Assembly (NCBI GenBank): GCA_946615525.1
Contig: CAMOHW010000011.1
Span: 1-11,770, forward strand
Direction of reading: 5' to 3'
Source of the DNA: an uncultured Clostridia bacterium
GTDB lineage: Bacteria > Bacillota > Clostridia > Oscillospirales > CAG-272
DNA length: 11,770 bases
Part shown: positions 6,269 to 11,770 of the stretch, piece after piece
How the letters are laid out: each line of letters starts with the position of its first letter
Numbering within the stretch: the stretch's first letter is position 1
Position numbers and translations under genes: made by a program
The notes under the pieces: generated by a model
Database searches by the model: none
The model's input: the letters and a program-made list of their open reading frames with translations, nothing else
What the model was told of the DNA's origin: nothing

Positions 6269-7807
6269 TCAAGGAAGAAAATAGAAGGTTCCGTTTGGCT
6301 CTATGCCAAGAGATTGCACCGCTTCCACACCCTCTTGGGTGTAGGCAAAGGTCTTGCCGCCGTCCTTGTCAAATTTGCCAAACAGGCGGGCAAGGTCGCG
6401 GTCGGCGGAGCCGACATAAACATTGCGGTCAAACAGAACGCCGTCATCGGTTTTGTTGGTTTTTGGCTGATTGCAGAAGAACATTTTTCCGGTTGTGCCG
6501 TCCACAAGGTTATCGGTAACGGCAAAGGAGTGCTTCATCTCGTAAGGGCCTCCGCTCACCGAAACATAGGCGTTGACCGCAAAATCGGTGCCGGGATCCA
6601 CCTTATCCGGCCGCTGGGTGGAAAATCCCTCGCCGATCTTTCCAAAATAGTTGCCGCTGATCTCCACATTGGAAAACTCCGCGTTTTTCACGGTCCAAAG
6701 TTCAATTCCCCACCAAAAACGCTCGGCAACATTGTTTTTGCAAACGATATTCCTGGAAAGGACGTCCGAATTGGATTGCGTGGTTACAACGGTGTCATAG
6801 ATTTGGTCAAAGTAGCAATTTTCTACCGTCAGCCCGTCGCAGGCGTTCCAGTTTTCCACCGCGTTGCCCAGGCGGGTATAGTAGTTGCGCCACTCGCCGT
6901 AGTTGGGCATGACCACGCCGCCCACAAAGCGGAACTCGCAGTTTTTCACGGTCATATTCTTGCAGTTCATGGGGCGAATGACGTGGGACCCGAAGTTGCG
7001 GAAATCCAGGTTGAGGAAGGTCATATTCACGGCGGGATTTTCCATTGTGAAGGGGAAACTGCTCAACGAGAGTTCCACAGAGCCAAAGCGCTCGGCAGGG
7101 TTGCCGCCCTTGCAACAGAGATAGACGCGCTTTTGGGCATAGTCGTGGTAGAAGGAGAGATCCCCTTGCAGGTCGGCGCCGCCGTTGAACGGATAACTTG
7201 GAATATCGGCGGTGGTCAGACCATTGCTCACACCGGTCAGCGCCAGGGTTTTTCCGGCAGGGGACTGTTTGGTATTGGGATCGTTGAAGGTCATCAGCGT
7301 TTTGATGCCCCAAGCTCTTCCGTGGTCAAAAACGATCGAGCCGATGTCGGCGTAAATGTTCAGGTCGAGGGCGCTGCCGTCAAAATAATAGATGTCCGAG
7401 TTCTCCAAACGGATCCAATCTTCGGCGGGAACTTGGATCGAGCCGTAAAAAACCGGTTTTGATCCCTTGCCGTAGGTGGCAAGAGTCATACCGTTTTTCA
7501 ACCCGGAAAGAAAGCGGTCGTTTTCCGTGCGGCGGAAGATACTGCCGCACTCAAACAGAATGGTGTCGCCCTCCCGGATTTTGGAAGCGCAGGCGGAGGG
7601 GGTTTGCAAAGGGCGGTCGGGAGAGGTTCCGGAAAAGTCGTCATTTCCGCGGACCGAGGAAACATAATAGACCGTTCCGGCGGGATTGACCGGGGCAAAC
7701 CCCTGTACCGCCGCCAGTTTTTGCCGGTAACGCGCGTCCAGCTCGGCGCGGATCTTTGGTGTCAGCGGACGAAAAGCGGCGCCGGCTTCGGTTTTGTTTT
7801 GTTTCAT
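6269..7807 (-). CDS. Right-handed parallel beta-helix protein, function unknown
   Basis: This 512-residue protein opens, after about 45 charged residues, with the segment VYYVSSVRGNDDFSGTSPD (46-64) and GDTILFECGSIF (80-91). These are typical of the start of pectate-lyase-like parallel beta-helix proteins. The middle and C-terminal halves contain Asn-rich rungs such as NMTVKNCEFRFVGG, DGLTVENCYFDQI and NVEISGNYFGKIGEG. Such folds usually bind or cut polysaccharides. I cannot name a catalytic motif, so the activity is open. There is no signal peptide, membrane segment or cell-wall anchor. The chosen start is the ATG at 7807, which has GAGGAGG 9 bases upstream; the in-frame ATG at 7825 overlaps that ribosome site. 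The gene stands alone, with its own promoter and terminator. Confidence 0.85.
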   Translation of the reverse strand: MKQNKTEAGAAFRPLTPKIRAELDARYRQKLAAVQGFAPVNPAGTVYYVSSVRGNDDFSGTSPDRPLQTPSACASKIREGDTILFECGSIFRRTENDRFLSGLKNGMTLATYGKGSKPVFYGSIQVPAEDWIRLENSDIYYFDGSALDLNIYADIGSIVFDHGRAWGIKTLMTFNDPNTKQSPAGKTLALTGVSNGLTTADIPSYPFNGGADLQGDLSFYHDYAQKRVYLCCKGGNPAERFGSVELSLSSFPFTMENPAVNMTFLNLDFRNFGSHVIRPMNCKNMTVKNCEFRFVGGVVMPNYGEWRNYYTRLGNAVENWNACDGLTVENCYFDQIYDTVVTTQSNSDVLSRNIVCKNNVAERFWWGIELWTVKNAEFSNVEISGNYFGKIGEGFSTQRPDKVDPGTDFAVNAYVSVSGGPYEMKHSFAVTDNLVDGTTGKMFFCNQPKTNKTDDGVLFDRNVYVGSADRDLARLFGKFDKDGGKTFAYTQEGVEAVQSLGIEPNGTFYFLP

Positions 7808-7866
7808 GTCCGGGTTCCTCCTCAAAGTCGGTTTCCACCCAAAAACGGCAGGTGATTTCGCCTTTC

Positions 7867-7895
7867 ATTCTACCATGCTTTTTCCGGTTTGTCAA
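7867..7895 (-). promoter_or_regulatory. Sigma-A promoter of the beta-helix gene
   Basis: On the minus strand, a perfect -35 TTGACA (7895-7890) and -10 TAGAAT (7872-7867) are separated by 17 bases. The start site should be near 7860, giving a leader of about 53 nt with the GAGGAGG site. Confidence 0.8.
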
Positions 7896-7912
7896 TTCAT
7901 TTTTGAATTGTC
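7891..7912. promoter_or_regulatory. Candidate operator palindrome at the beta-helix promoter
   Basis: CAATTCA (7893-7899) and TGAATTG (7904-7910) form a perfect inverted repeat around TTTT, extended by an outer G/C pair at 7891 and 7912. It overlaps the -35 box of the leftward promoter. Its centre lies about 41 bases upstream of the predicted start, a usual place for an activator or a repressor. Which protein would bind is unknown. Confidence 0.5.
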
Positions 7913-7943
7913 CCGATTTTCCCCAAAAATTGCCGCGGAGTCC

Positions 7944-7972
7944 TTGCAAACCGGCGCAAAAGATGTTATAAT
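7944..7972 (+). promoter_or_regulatory. Sigma-A promoter of the structured RNA and hisS
   Basis: TTGCAA (7944-7949) and a perfect TATAAT (7967-7972) are 17 bases apart. The start should fall at 7979-7980, immediately before the first base of the closing stem of the structured RNA. Confidence 0.85.
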
Positions 7973-7978
7973 AATATT

Positions 7979-8152
7979 GAGGCAATACCGCATAATTCGC
8001 GGCTATCGCCTTGATGGTCCCTGCGCTTGCATCTTTTCCGTCATATTGCACCCAAACTTCTTGCCGATGCGCCCACATCGGCGTCGTCGTTTGGGTTGAT
8101 CTGACGAAAGATCTGCGGCGCGGATGAACCATCAGAATTGTGCGATACTGCC
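7979..8152 (+). ncRNA. Highly structured RNA upstream of hisS (6S-like shape or hisS leader)
   Basis: The first and last 18 bases, 7981-7998 and 8135-8152, pair with 15 Watson-Crick pairs, one G-U pair and two A-C mismatches. After a 13-base bulge (7999-8011) the stem continues with 8012-8018/8128-8134 (7 bp) and 8021-8026/8118-8123 (6 bp). Next comes an open 5' strand (about 8027-8050). The terminal arm is formed by 8051-8057/8089-8095 and 8063-8069/8076-8082. The 3' side of the bubble carries a 5-bp hairpin, 8098-8102/8109-8113. Closing stem, asymmetric bubble with a 3' hairpin, and terminal arm are the architecture of 6S RNA, which regulates sigma-A RNA polymerase; length and bubble position also fit. 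There is no T-box motif. A cis-acting hisS leader is the main alternative. The structure is seen; the identity is inference. Confidence 0.6.
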
Positions 8153-8154
8153 TT

Positions 8155-8193
8155 CAGGAAATCTTTTTTTCTGTAAAGCCGCCGTCCGGCGGC
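8155..8193 (+). other. Two small hairpins between the structured RNA and the hisS ribosome site
   Basis: CAGGAAA (8155-8161) can pair with TTTTCTG (8167-8173), the second arm being part of a T7 run (8164-8170). GCCGCC (8178-8183) pairs with GGCGGC (8188-8193) 3 bases before the hisS ribosome site. The T run could mark a partial transcript end after the structured RNA, and the GC hairpin could influence ribosome access. Confidence 0.5.
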
Positions 8194-8208
8194 ACGAAAG
8201 GAAACAAT

Positions 8209-9498
8209 ATGAGCGAAAAACTTTCCACCCAACCCTATAAAGGCACGCGGGATTTTTACCCCGCCGAAATGCGCCTGCGCAACTGGTTTTTCGGCGTGAT
8301 CCGCCGCGAGCTGGAAAACTCCGCTTTTGAGGAATACAACGGTCCGATGCTGGAATCTTTGGAGCTTTACGCCGCCAAGAGCGGCGAGGAGCTTGCCGGA
8401 AAACAGACCTACAATTTTGTGGACCGCGGCGGTCGATCGGTTGCCATCCGCCCCGAAATGACGCCCACCGTGGCGCGCATGGTGGCGGCAAAAATCGGCG
8501 AGATGACCTTCCCCCTCAAATGGTTTTCCTTCCCCAACATGTATCGCTACGAGGCAACCCAACGCGGCCGCTTGCGCGAGTTTTGGCAACTCAACATTGA
8601 TGTGTTCGGTTGCGATACTTACGAGGCGGACTTGGAGTGTATTCTTGCCGCCATTCGCATTCTGCGCGCGTTCGGAGCGGACGAGCAGATGTTCACCGTG
8701 CGCGTCAACAACCGCCGGTTCTTCAACGATGTCATTGCCGCCGTTACCGGGGAGGGCGCCGACGCAAAGGCGATCTCCAAGGTCATTGACCGTCGCGCAA
8801 AAGTTCCGCGCGAGGTCTATGAACGCGACCTGACGGCTCTGGGGCTCTCTCCCGAAAAGATCGCCAAGATCGATTCGATCTACGGCATGACCGTCCGTGA
8901 GGCGACCGCTCTCTGCCCGACTTCCGAGGGCGCCGGCGAGCTGATTGCTCTGTTTGACCAACTGGAAAAACTGGGGCTTGCAAAATACTGCAAATTCGAC
9001 TTCGGCATTGTCCGCGGTCTGGACTACTACACCGGAACGGTGTTTGAGGTGTTTGACAACGCGCCCGAGAACAACCGCGCCATGTTCGGCGGCGGTCGCT
9101 ACGATAATCTGGTGGGCTTGTTCGTCAAGAACGCCAAAGTTTCGGGCGTTGGGTTCGGTATGGGAGACGTCACGCTGGAAAACTTCCTGCAAAGCCACAA
9201 CCTGATCCCCGCCTCGCTTGGCAACGCCACCAAAGTTTTGGTCACCCGGTTTGATGACGTTCCCTACGAAGTTTACCTCCAACTGACCGAAAATCTGCGG
9301 GATGCCGGCATTTGCACCTCGCTCTATCTGGGGCAAAAGAAGTTTGGCAAACAACTGGAATACGCGGTCAAGACCGGATGCACCCATCTTGTGGTGCTGG
9401 GCGGCGACGAATATGCCCGCGGCGTTGCAAAAATCAAAGACCTGGGCGCACATGAGGAGCGCGAGGTCCAACTGAAAGACCTGACCCAAGCGTTTTGA
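8209..9498 (+). CDS. hisS: Histidyl-tRNA synthetase
   Basis: This 429-residue class II aminoacyl-tRNA synthetase charges tRNA-His with histidine in the cytoplasm. It opens with YKGTRDFYPAE (10-20). It carries PEMTPTVAR (82-90), motif 2 RYEATQRGRLREFWQLN (113-129), the histidine-binding segment VRGLDYYTGTVFE (268-280) and GGGRYDN (304-310). A C-terminal anticodon-binding domain runs from about 332 to the end (VLVTRFDD to the terminal QAF). That domain distinguishes it from the regulatory paralogue HisZ. The start is the ATG at 8209, with AAAGGAAA upstream; an earlier in-frame start would run through the leader hairpins. It is the first gene of the rightward operon and is transcribed from the promoter at 7944-7972 through the structured leader. 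Confidence 0.97.
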   Translation: MSEKLSTQPYKGTRDFYPAEMRLRNWFFGVIRRELENSAFEEYNGPMLESLELYAAKSGEELAGKQTYNFVDRGGRSVAIRPEMTPTVARMVAAKIGEMTFPLKWFSFPNMYRYEATQRGRLREFWQLNIDVFGCDTYEADLECILAAIRILRAFGADEQMFTVRVNNRRFFNDVIAAVTGEGADAKAISKVIDRRAKVPREVYERDLTALGLSPEKIAKIDSIYGMTVREATALCPTSEGAGELIALFDQLEKLGLAKYCKFDFGIVRGLDYYTGTVFEVFDNAPENNRAMFGGGRYDNLVGLFVKNAKVSGVGFGMGDVTLENFLQSHNLIPASLGNATKVLVTRFDDVPYEVYLQLTENLRDAGICTSLYLGQKKFGKQLEYAVKTGCTHLVVLGGDEYARGVAKIKDLGAHEEREVQLKDLTQAF

Positions 9499-9523
9499 TA
9501 TAAAAAAGAAAGGAAGTTTGACT

Positions 9524-10447
9524 ATGGAAGAATTCCGACTGCTCTCCAAAGACGGCAAAACCAAACTTGCCTGCTACTGCGTTTTTCCCGAAGGGGAACC
9601 CCGCGCCGTGGTGCAAATCGTGCATGGAATGTGCGAATACTTTGGCAGATACGAGGCGTATGCCCAAACGCTTGCCGACGCCGGCATTCTTGTCGTCGGG
9701 CACGACCACCTCGGCCACGGCAACAGCGCCCCCAGCGCCAAAGATCTGGGCTTTACCGCTAAGGGCGGCGGAGCCGACTTTTTGGTGGAGGATGTCTTTG
9801 CGCTGACCGAAAAGGTGAAGGAGGACTATCCCGATACGCCGGTCATCCTGTTTGGGCACAGCATGGGTTCCTTTATCGTCCGCGAGGTGCTGGCGCGCCA
9901 CGGGGACGCCTATCGCGCCGCCATTATTTGCGGCACCGGAGGACCCGAAGCGCCCGCCGGAGCAGGGAAGGTCATGGCAAAAACCATCATGGCGGTTTCG
10001 GGAGAGCGTCACCGCTCCAAACTGCTCAAAAACATTGCTTTTGCCGGTTACTACAAAAAGGTGGGCAAGGATGAGCCGGTCAACTCCTGGCTCTCGCACG
10101 ACAAAACGGTGGTGGAAAAATACAATCAGGACCCGTTCTGCACCTATGTCTTTACGGTGCGCGCCTATCACGATCTCTTTACGCTGGTGGCGTGGGCAAA
10201 CGATAAAAACTGGGCGGAAAAACTGCCCAAAGACCTGCCTTGCTATGTCACGGCAGGCGAGGAAGACCCCGTGGGCGCCTTTGGAAAAGGACCGCGCACG
10301 GTTGCCGATCGCATGGTCAAAGCCGGCATGACCAATGTCACTTTGCGGATGTGGCCGGATATGCGGCACGAGATCCTTAATGAGGTCGGGAAAGAAGCCG
10401 TTTGGCAGGAGATGAACGAATGGATCTTTGCACAGTTGAAGAACTGA
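9524..10447 (+). CDS. Alpha/beta hydrolase, lysophospholipase/monoacylglycerol lipase type
   Basis: This 307-residue cytoplasmic serine hydrolase belongs to the Hydrolase_4 (PldB-like) group. The oxyanion region HGMCEYFGRY follows the second strand (34-43), and GHDHLGHGNS (59-68) is a family hallmark. The nucleophile elbow GHSMG places the catalytic Ser at 113. Asp248 in GEEDPVG and His282 in MRHE complete the triad. Family members split fatty acyl esters of glycerol or lysophospholipids; the substrate here is not known. The start is the ATG at 9524 with AAAGGAAG 8 bases upstream; a TTG two codons earlier is less likely. It begins 25 bases after hisS and its 3' end overlaps ruvX by 28 bases, so all three are probably on one transcript. 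Confidence 0.9.
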   Translation: MEEFRLLSKDGKTKLACYCVFPEGEPRAVVQIVHGMCEYFGRYEAYAQTLADAGILVVGHDHLGHGNSAPSAKDLGFTAKGGGADFLVEDVFALTEKVKEDYPDTPVILFGHSMGSFIVREVLARHGDAYRAAIICGTGGPEAPAGAGKVMAKTIMAVSGERHRSKLLKNIAFAGYYKKVGKDEPVNSWLSHDKTVVEKYNQDPFCTYVFTVRAYHDLFTLVAWANDKNWAEKLPKDLPCYVTAGEEDPVGAFGKGPRTVADRMVKAGMTNVTLRMWPDMRHEILNEVGKEAVWQEMNEWIFAQLKN

Positions 10448-10881
10448 AAGGCACGACCGGGCGCATTTTGAGCGTGGATTTCGGCGATACGCGCACGGGT
10501 TTGGCACTCTCCGATCCCTCGCGCTTTCTTGCCTCGGGCATTGGAACCATCAGCCCCGGCGGCATTGAGAAAACAGCGGCGGCAGTTGCCGCCGTTGCCG
10601 TTGAAAAGGGAGCCCGCGCCATTGTGGTGGGACTGCCACGCAACATGGACGGGAGCGAAGGGTTCCGCGCCGCGCGTTGCCGGGAGTTTGCCGGGCTGGT
10701 TGCCGCGCGCTTGCCGGAAGTTCCGGTCGCCATGATGGACGAGCGCCTGACCACCGTTTCGGCGACCCGCTACCTCAACGAAACCAACACCCGCGGCAAA
10801 GACCGCAAAGGCGTCATCGACACGCTCTCGGCGCAAATCATTCTGCAAAACGCGCTCGACCGCCTGAAACATTTGCAGTGA
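10420..10881 (+). CDS. ruvX: Putative pre-16S rRNA nuclease / Holliday junction resolvase-like YqgF
   Basis: This 153-residue protein of the RNase-H-like YqgF/RuvX family is linked in E. coli to maturation of the 16S rRNA 5' end. The conserved blocks are all present: VDFGDTRTGLALSDP (19-33, Asp20), VVGLPRNMDGSEG (69-81), DERLTT (107-112) and the C-terminal acidic site in RKGVIDTLSAQIIL (129-142, Asp134). The chosen start is the ATG at 10420, preceded by AGGAG at a spacing of 8 bases. This places the first 28 bases inside the hydrolase gene and suggests coupled translation. An upstream in-frame TTG at 10402 would precede that ribosome site and is rejected. Confidence 0.93.
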   Translation: MDLCTVEELKGTTGRILSVDFGDTRTGLALSDPSRFLASGIGTISPGGIEKTAAAVAAVAVEKGARAIVVGLPRNMDGSEGFRAARCREFAGLVAARLPEVPVAMMDERLTTVSATRYLNETNTRGKDRKGVIDTLSAQIILQNALDRLKHLQ

Positions 10882-10944
10882 TCGGGAAAGAAGATTCAAC
10901 CAGTCAAATGAAATCCGGGCAGTTTTGAAACCTTATTCGTCCGG

Positions 10945-10980
10945 CAAAGTTTTTTGGCTCGCTTTTTTCAAAAAAGCGAG
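10945..10980. repeat. Dispersed repeat copy B with perfect palindrome
   Basis: It contains the same two blocks as the left-edge copy, in the opposite orientation: 10945-10957 and 10960-10974. The second block lies in a perfect 23-base palindrome, CTCGCTTTTTT (10958-10968), one C, then AAAAAAGCGAG (10970-10980). As RNA this is an 11-bp hairpin ending 2 bases before the GAAAGGAGGG ribosome site of the next gene. There is no U run beyond the stem, so it is not a typical rightward terminator. Confidence 0.6.
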
Positions 10981-10998
10981 AGAAAGGAGGGAAAGCCC

Positions 10999-11712
10999 AT
11001 GGCAACGGCAAGAGTGCCGCGCATTGCGCGCCGGATCTTTCGCGTGTTTCTGCTGGCGCTGATCTTAGGCGTCAACGGCATCATTTTTTGGCGGTTTTGC
11101 TCGGCGGGCATTCCCAAAACGGTCAAGTATCTCCAACCGAACGCAGTCCTGGCAAGCGCCTACGCCGAGGCGGACGGCGATCTGACCGCTTTCCGGCAGG
11201 AGCAGGCGTCCATTACCCGAGGCGCCAAAAACTACGGCTACTTTTCGGTGGTACAATGCACCTTTTTCCCCGAGGCGGGGCAGGTGCAACTGGTCTTCCG
11301 CTACAACAAAAGCACCTTAAAGCATCTTGCCGAGGACAAAGGGCTGCAAACGGTTCCCGAAAAAAGCGGAACGCATTTTGTCGTGTCGCTGCTGCGGACC
11401 ACCGACCTGACGCCCGAAAACAAAGAGGACAACCTGGACCCGGCAACGCTTGCCGAAACCAGATACTACGCCTCGGCGGACCCGGTGCGGGAGGAAACCT
11501 CGCTTTACACCTATTTCCGCTACACCTTTGACGGCGTTTGGCTACAAGAGGATACCGACGGCGTTTTTGCGGATGTTTTCTGGATCGGTGACCTGGCTTA
11601 TGAAGACCCGCCCGCCTACGGAACGCTTTGCATTTGGGATTCGGAGTCCCAAAACATTCCGGTCAAGCTGACGAGTGCCGATAAAAAAGCCCTGCAAAAC
11701 TGGCAAGAATAA
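10999..11712 (+). CDS. Single-pass membrane protein of unknown function
   Basis: This 237-residue protein is not recognised as a known family. A basic N terminus (RVPRIARRIFR) is followed by one hydrophobic span at about residues 13-33, then some 200 residues that should face the outside, as the positive charges stay inside. The outer part has many Tyr, Phe and Thr residues and alternating segments such as GYFSVVQCTFF and VQLVFRYNKSTL, suggesting a beta-rich domain. It has no Cys lipobox, protease motif or sorting signal that I can see. The start is the ATG at 10999 with AAAGGAGGG 7 bases upstream; the earlier in-frame TTG at 10954 lies in the palindrome region. It is the last gene before the terminator. 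It may share the ruvX transcript (117-base gap), as no good promoter was found in the gap. Confidence 0.8.
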   Translation: MATARVPRIARRIFRVFLLALILGVNGIIFWRFCSAGIPKTVKYLQPNAVLASAYAEADGDLTAFRQEQASITRGAKNYGYFSVVQCTFFPEAGQVQLVFRYNKSTLKHLAEDKGLQTVPEKSGTHFVVSLLRTTDLTPENKEDNLDPATLAETRYYASADPVREETSLYTYFRYTFDGVWLQEDTDGVFADVFWIGDLAYEDPPAYGTLCIWDSESQNIPVKLTSADKKALQNWQE

Positions 11713-11727
11713 CAAATGAAAAGAAAA

Positions 11728-11764
11728 GCCCGCCGAACCGGATGCTCCGGTTCGGGGGGGTTTT
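11728..11764 (+). terminator. Strong intrinsic terminator of the hisS operon
   Basis: CCGAACCGGA (11733-11742) pairs perfectly with TCCGGTTCGG (11746-11755) around TGC. The stem is extended past a G/G mismatch by three more G-C pairs, and is followed by TTTTGTTTTT (11761-11770). The A run at 11724-11727 could let it work in the other direction as well. It lies about 15 bases after the stop codon. Confidence 0.9.
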
Positions 11765-11770
11765 GTTTTT

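Noticed and set aside
7805..7825. Upstream ATG at 7825 as start of the beta-helix gene
   Set aside because: That ATG overlaps the GAGGAGG ribosome site which is ideally spaced for the ATG at 7807.
7981..8152. Miniature inverted-repeat transposon (terminal repeats of 18 bases)
   Set aside because: The ends do form imperfect inverted repeats, but there is no target-site duplication, the element begins exactly at the predicted transcription start, one departure is a G-U pair, and several nested hairpins favour a folded RNA.
7979..8208. T-box riboswitch controlling hisS
   Set aside because: Location fits, but the conserved AGGGTGGNACCGCG motif and its antiterminator/terminator pair are absent, and the folding differs from a T-box stem I.
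8041..9564. 507-codon open frame on the minus strand opposite hisS
   Set aside because: It lies antisense to a clear histidyl-tRNA synthetase and through the structured leader; no domain and no convincing ribosome site.

Overview
The window looks like a chromosomal segment of a low-to-mid GC Gram-positive bacterium, most likely a gut-type Clostridia (Oscillospiraceae-like). This is inferred from strong AGGAGG ribosome sites, consensus sigma-A promoters, U-tract terminators, and protein families whose closest remembered relatives are clostridial. It holds nine confidently read genes in two divergent groups, plus regulatory DNA. No complete mobile element, CRISPR array, tRNA or rRNA was seen.

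Left arm, minus strand (about 7900 down to 62). Reading in the direction of transcription, a lone gene for a right-handed beta-helix protein (6269-7807) has its own promoter and its own terminator (6230-6259). Next comes a purine uptake and salvage cluster: xpt (xanthine phosphoribosyltransferase), a BMP-family substrate-binding lipoprotein, a double-domain ABC ATPase and two permeases. It ends at a strong terminator (62-110). The three distal transporter genes overlap or abut. A long hairpin separates the lipoprotein gene from the ATPase gene, as expected where the binding protein is made in excess. The likely logic is that nucleosides are bound outside, imported, broken down to bases, and rescued to nucleotides by Xpt.

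Centre (7808-8208, about 400 bases without a protein gene). Two consensus promoters fire away from each other. A 22-bp palindrome sits at the -35 box of the leftward promoter. The rightward transcript begins with about 174 nt that fold into a long closing stem, a central bubble with a small hairpin on its 3' side, and a terminal hairpin arm. This has the overall shape of 6S RNA, but could instead be an undescribed hisS leader. It is the most interesting part of the window.

Right arm, plus strand (8209-11770). hisS (histidyl-tRNA synthetase), an alpha/beta hydrolase of the lysophospholipase/monoacylglycerol lipase type, ruvX/yqgF and a small single-pass membrane protein of unknown function form a probable operon ending at a strong terminator (11728-11764). 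A short repeat, with two conserved blocks, occurs once at the left edge of the window and once, inverted, in front of the last gene.
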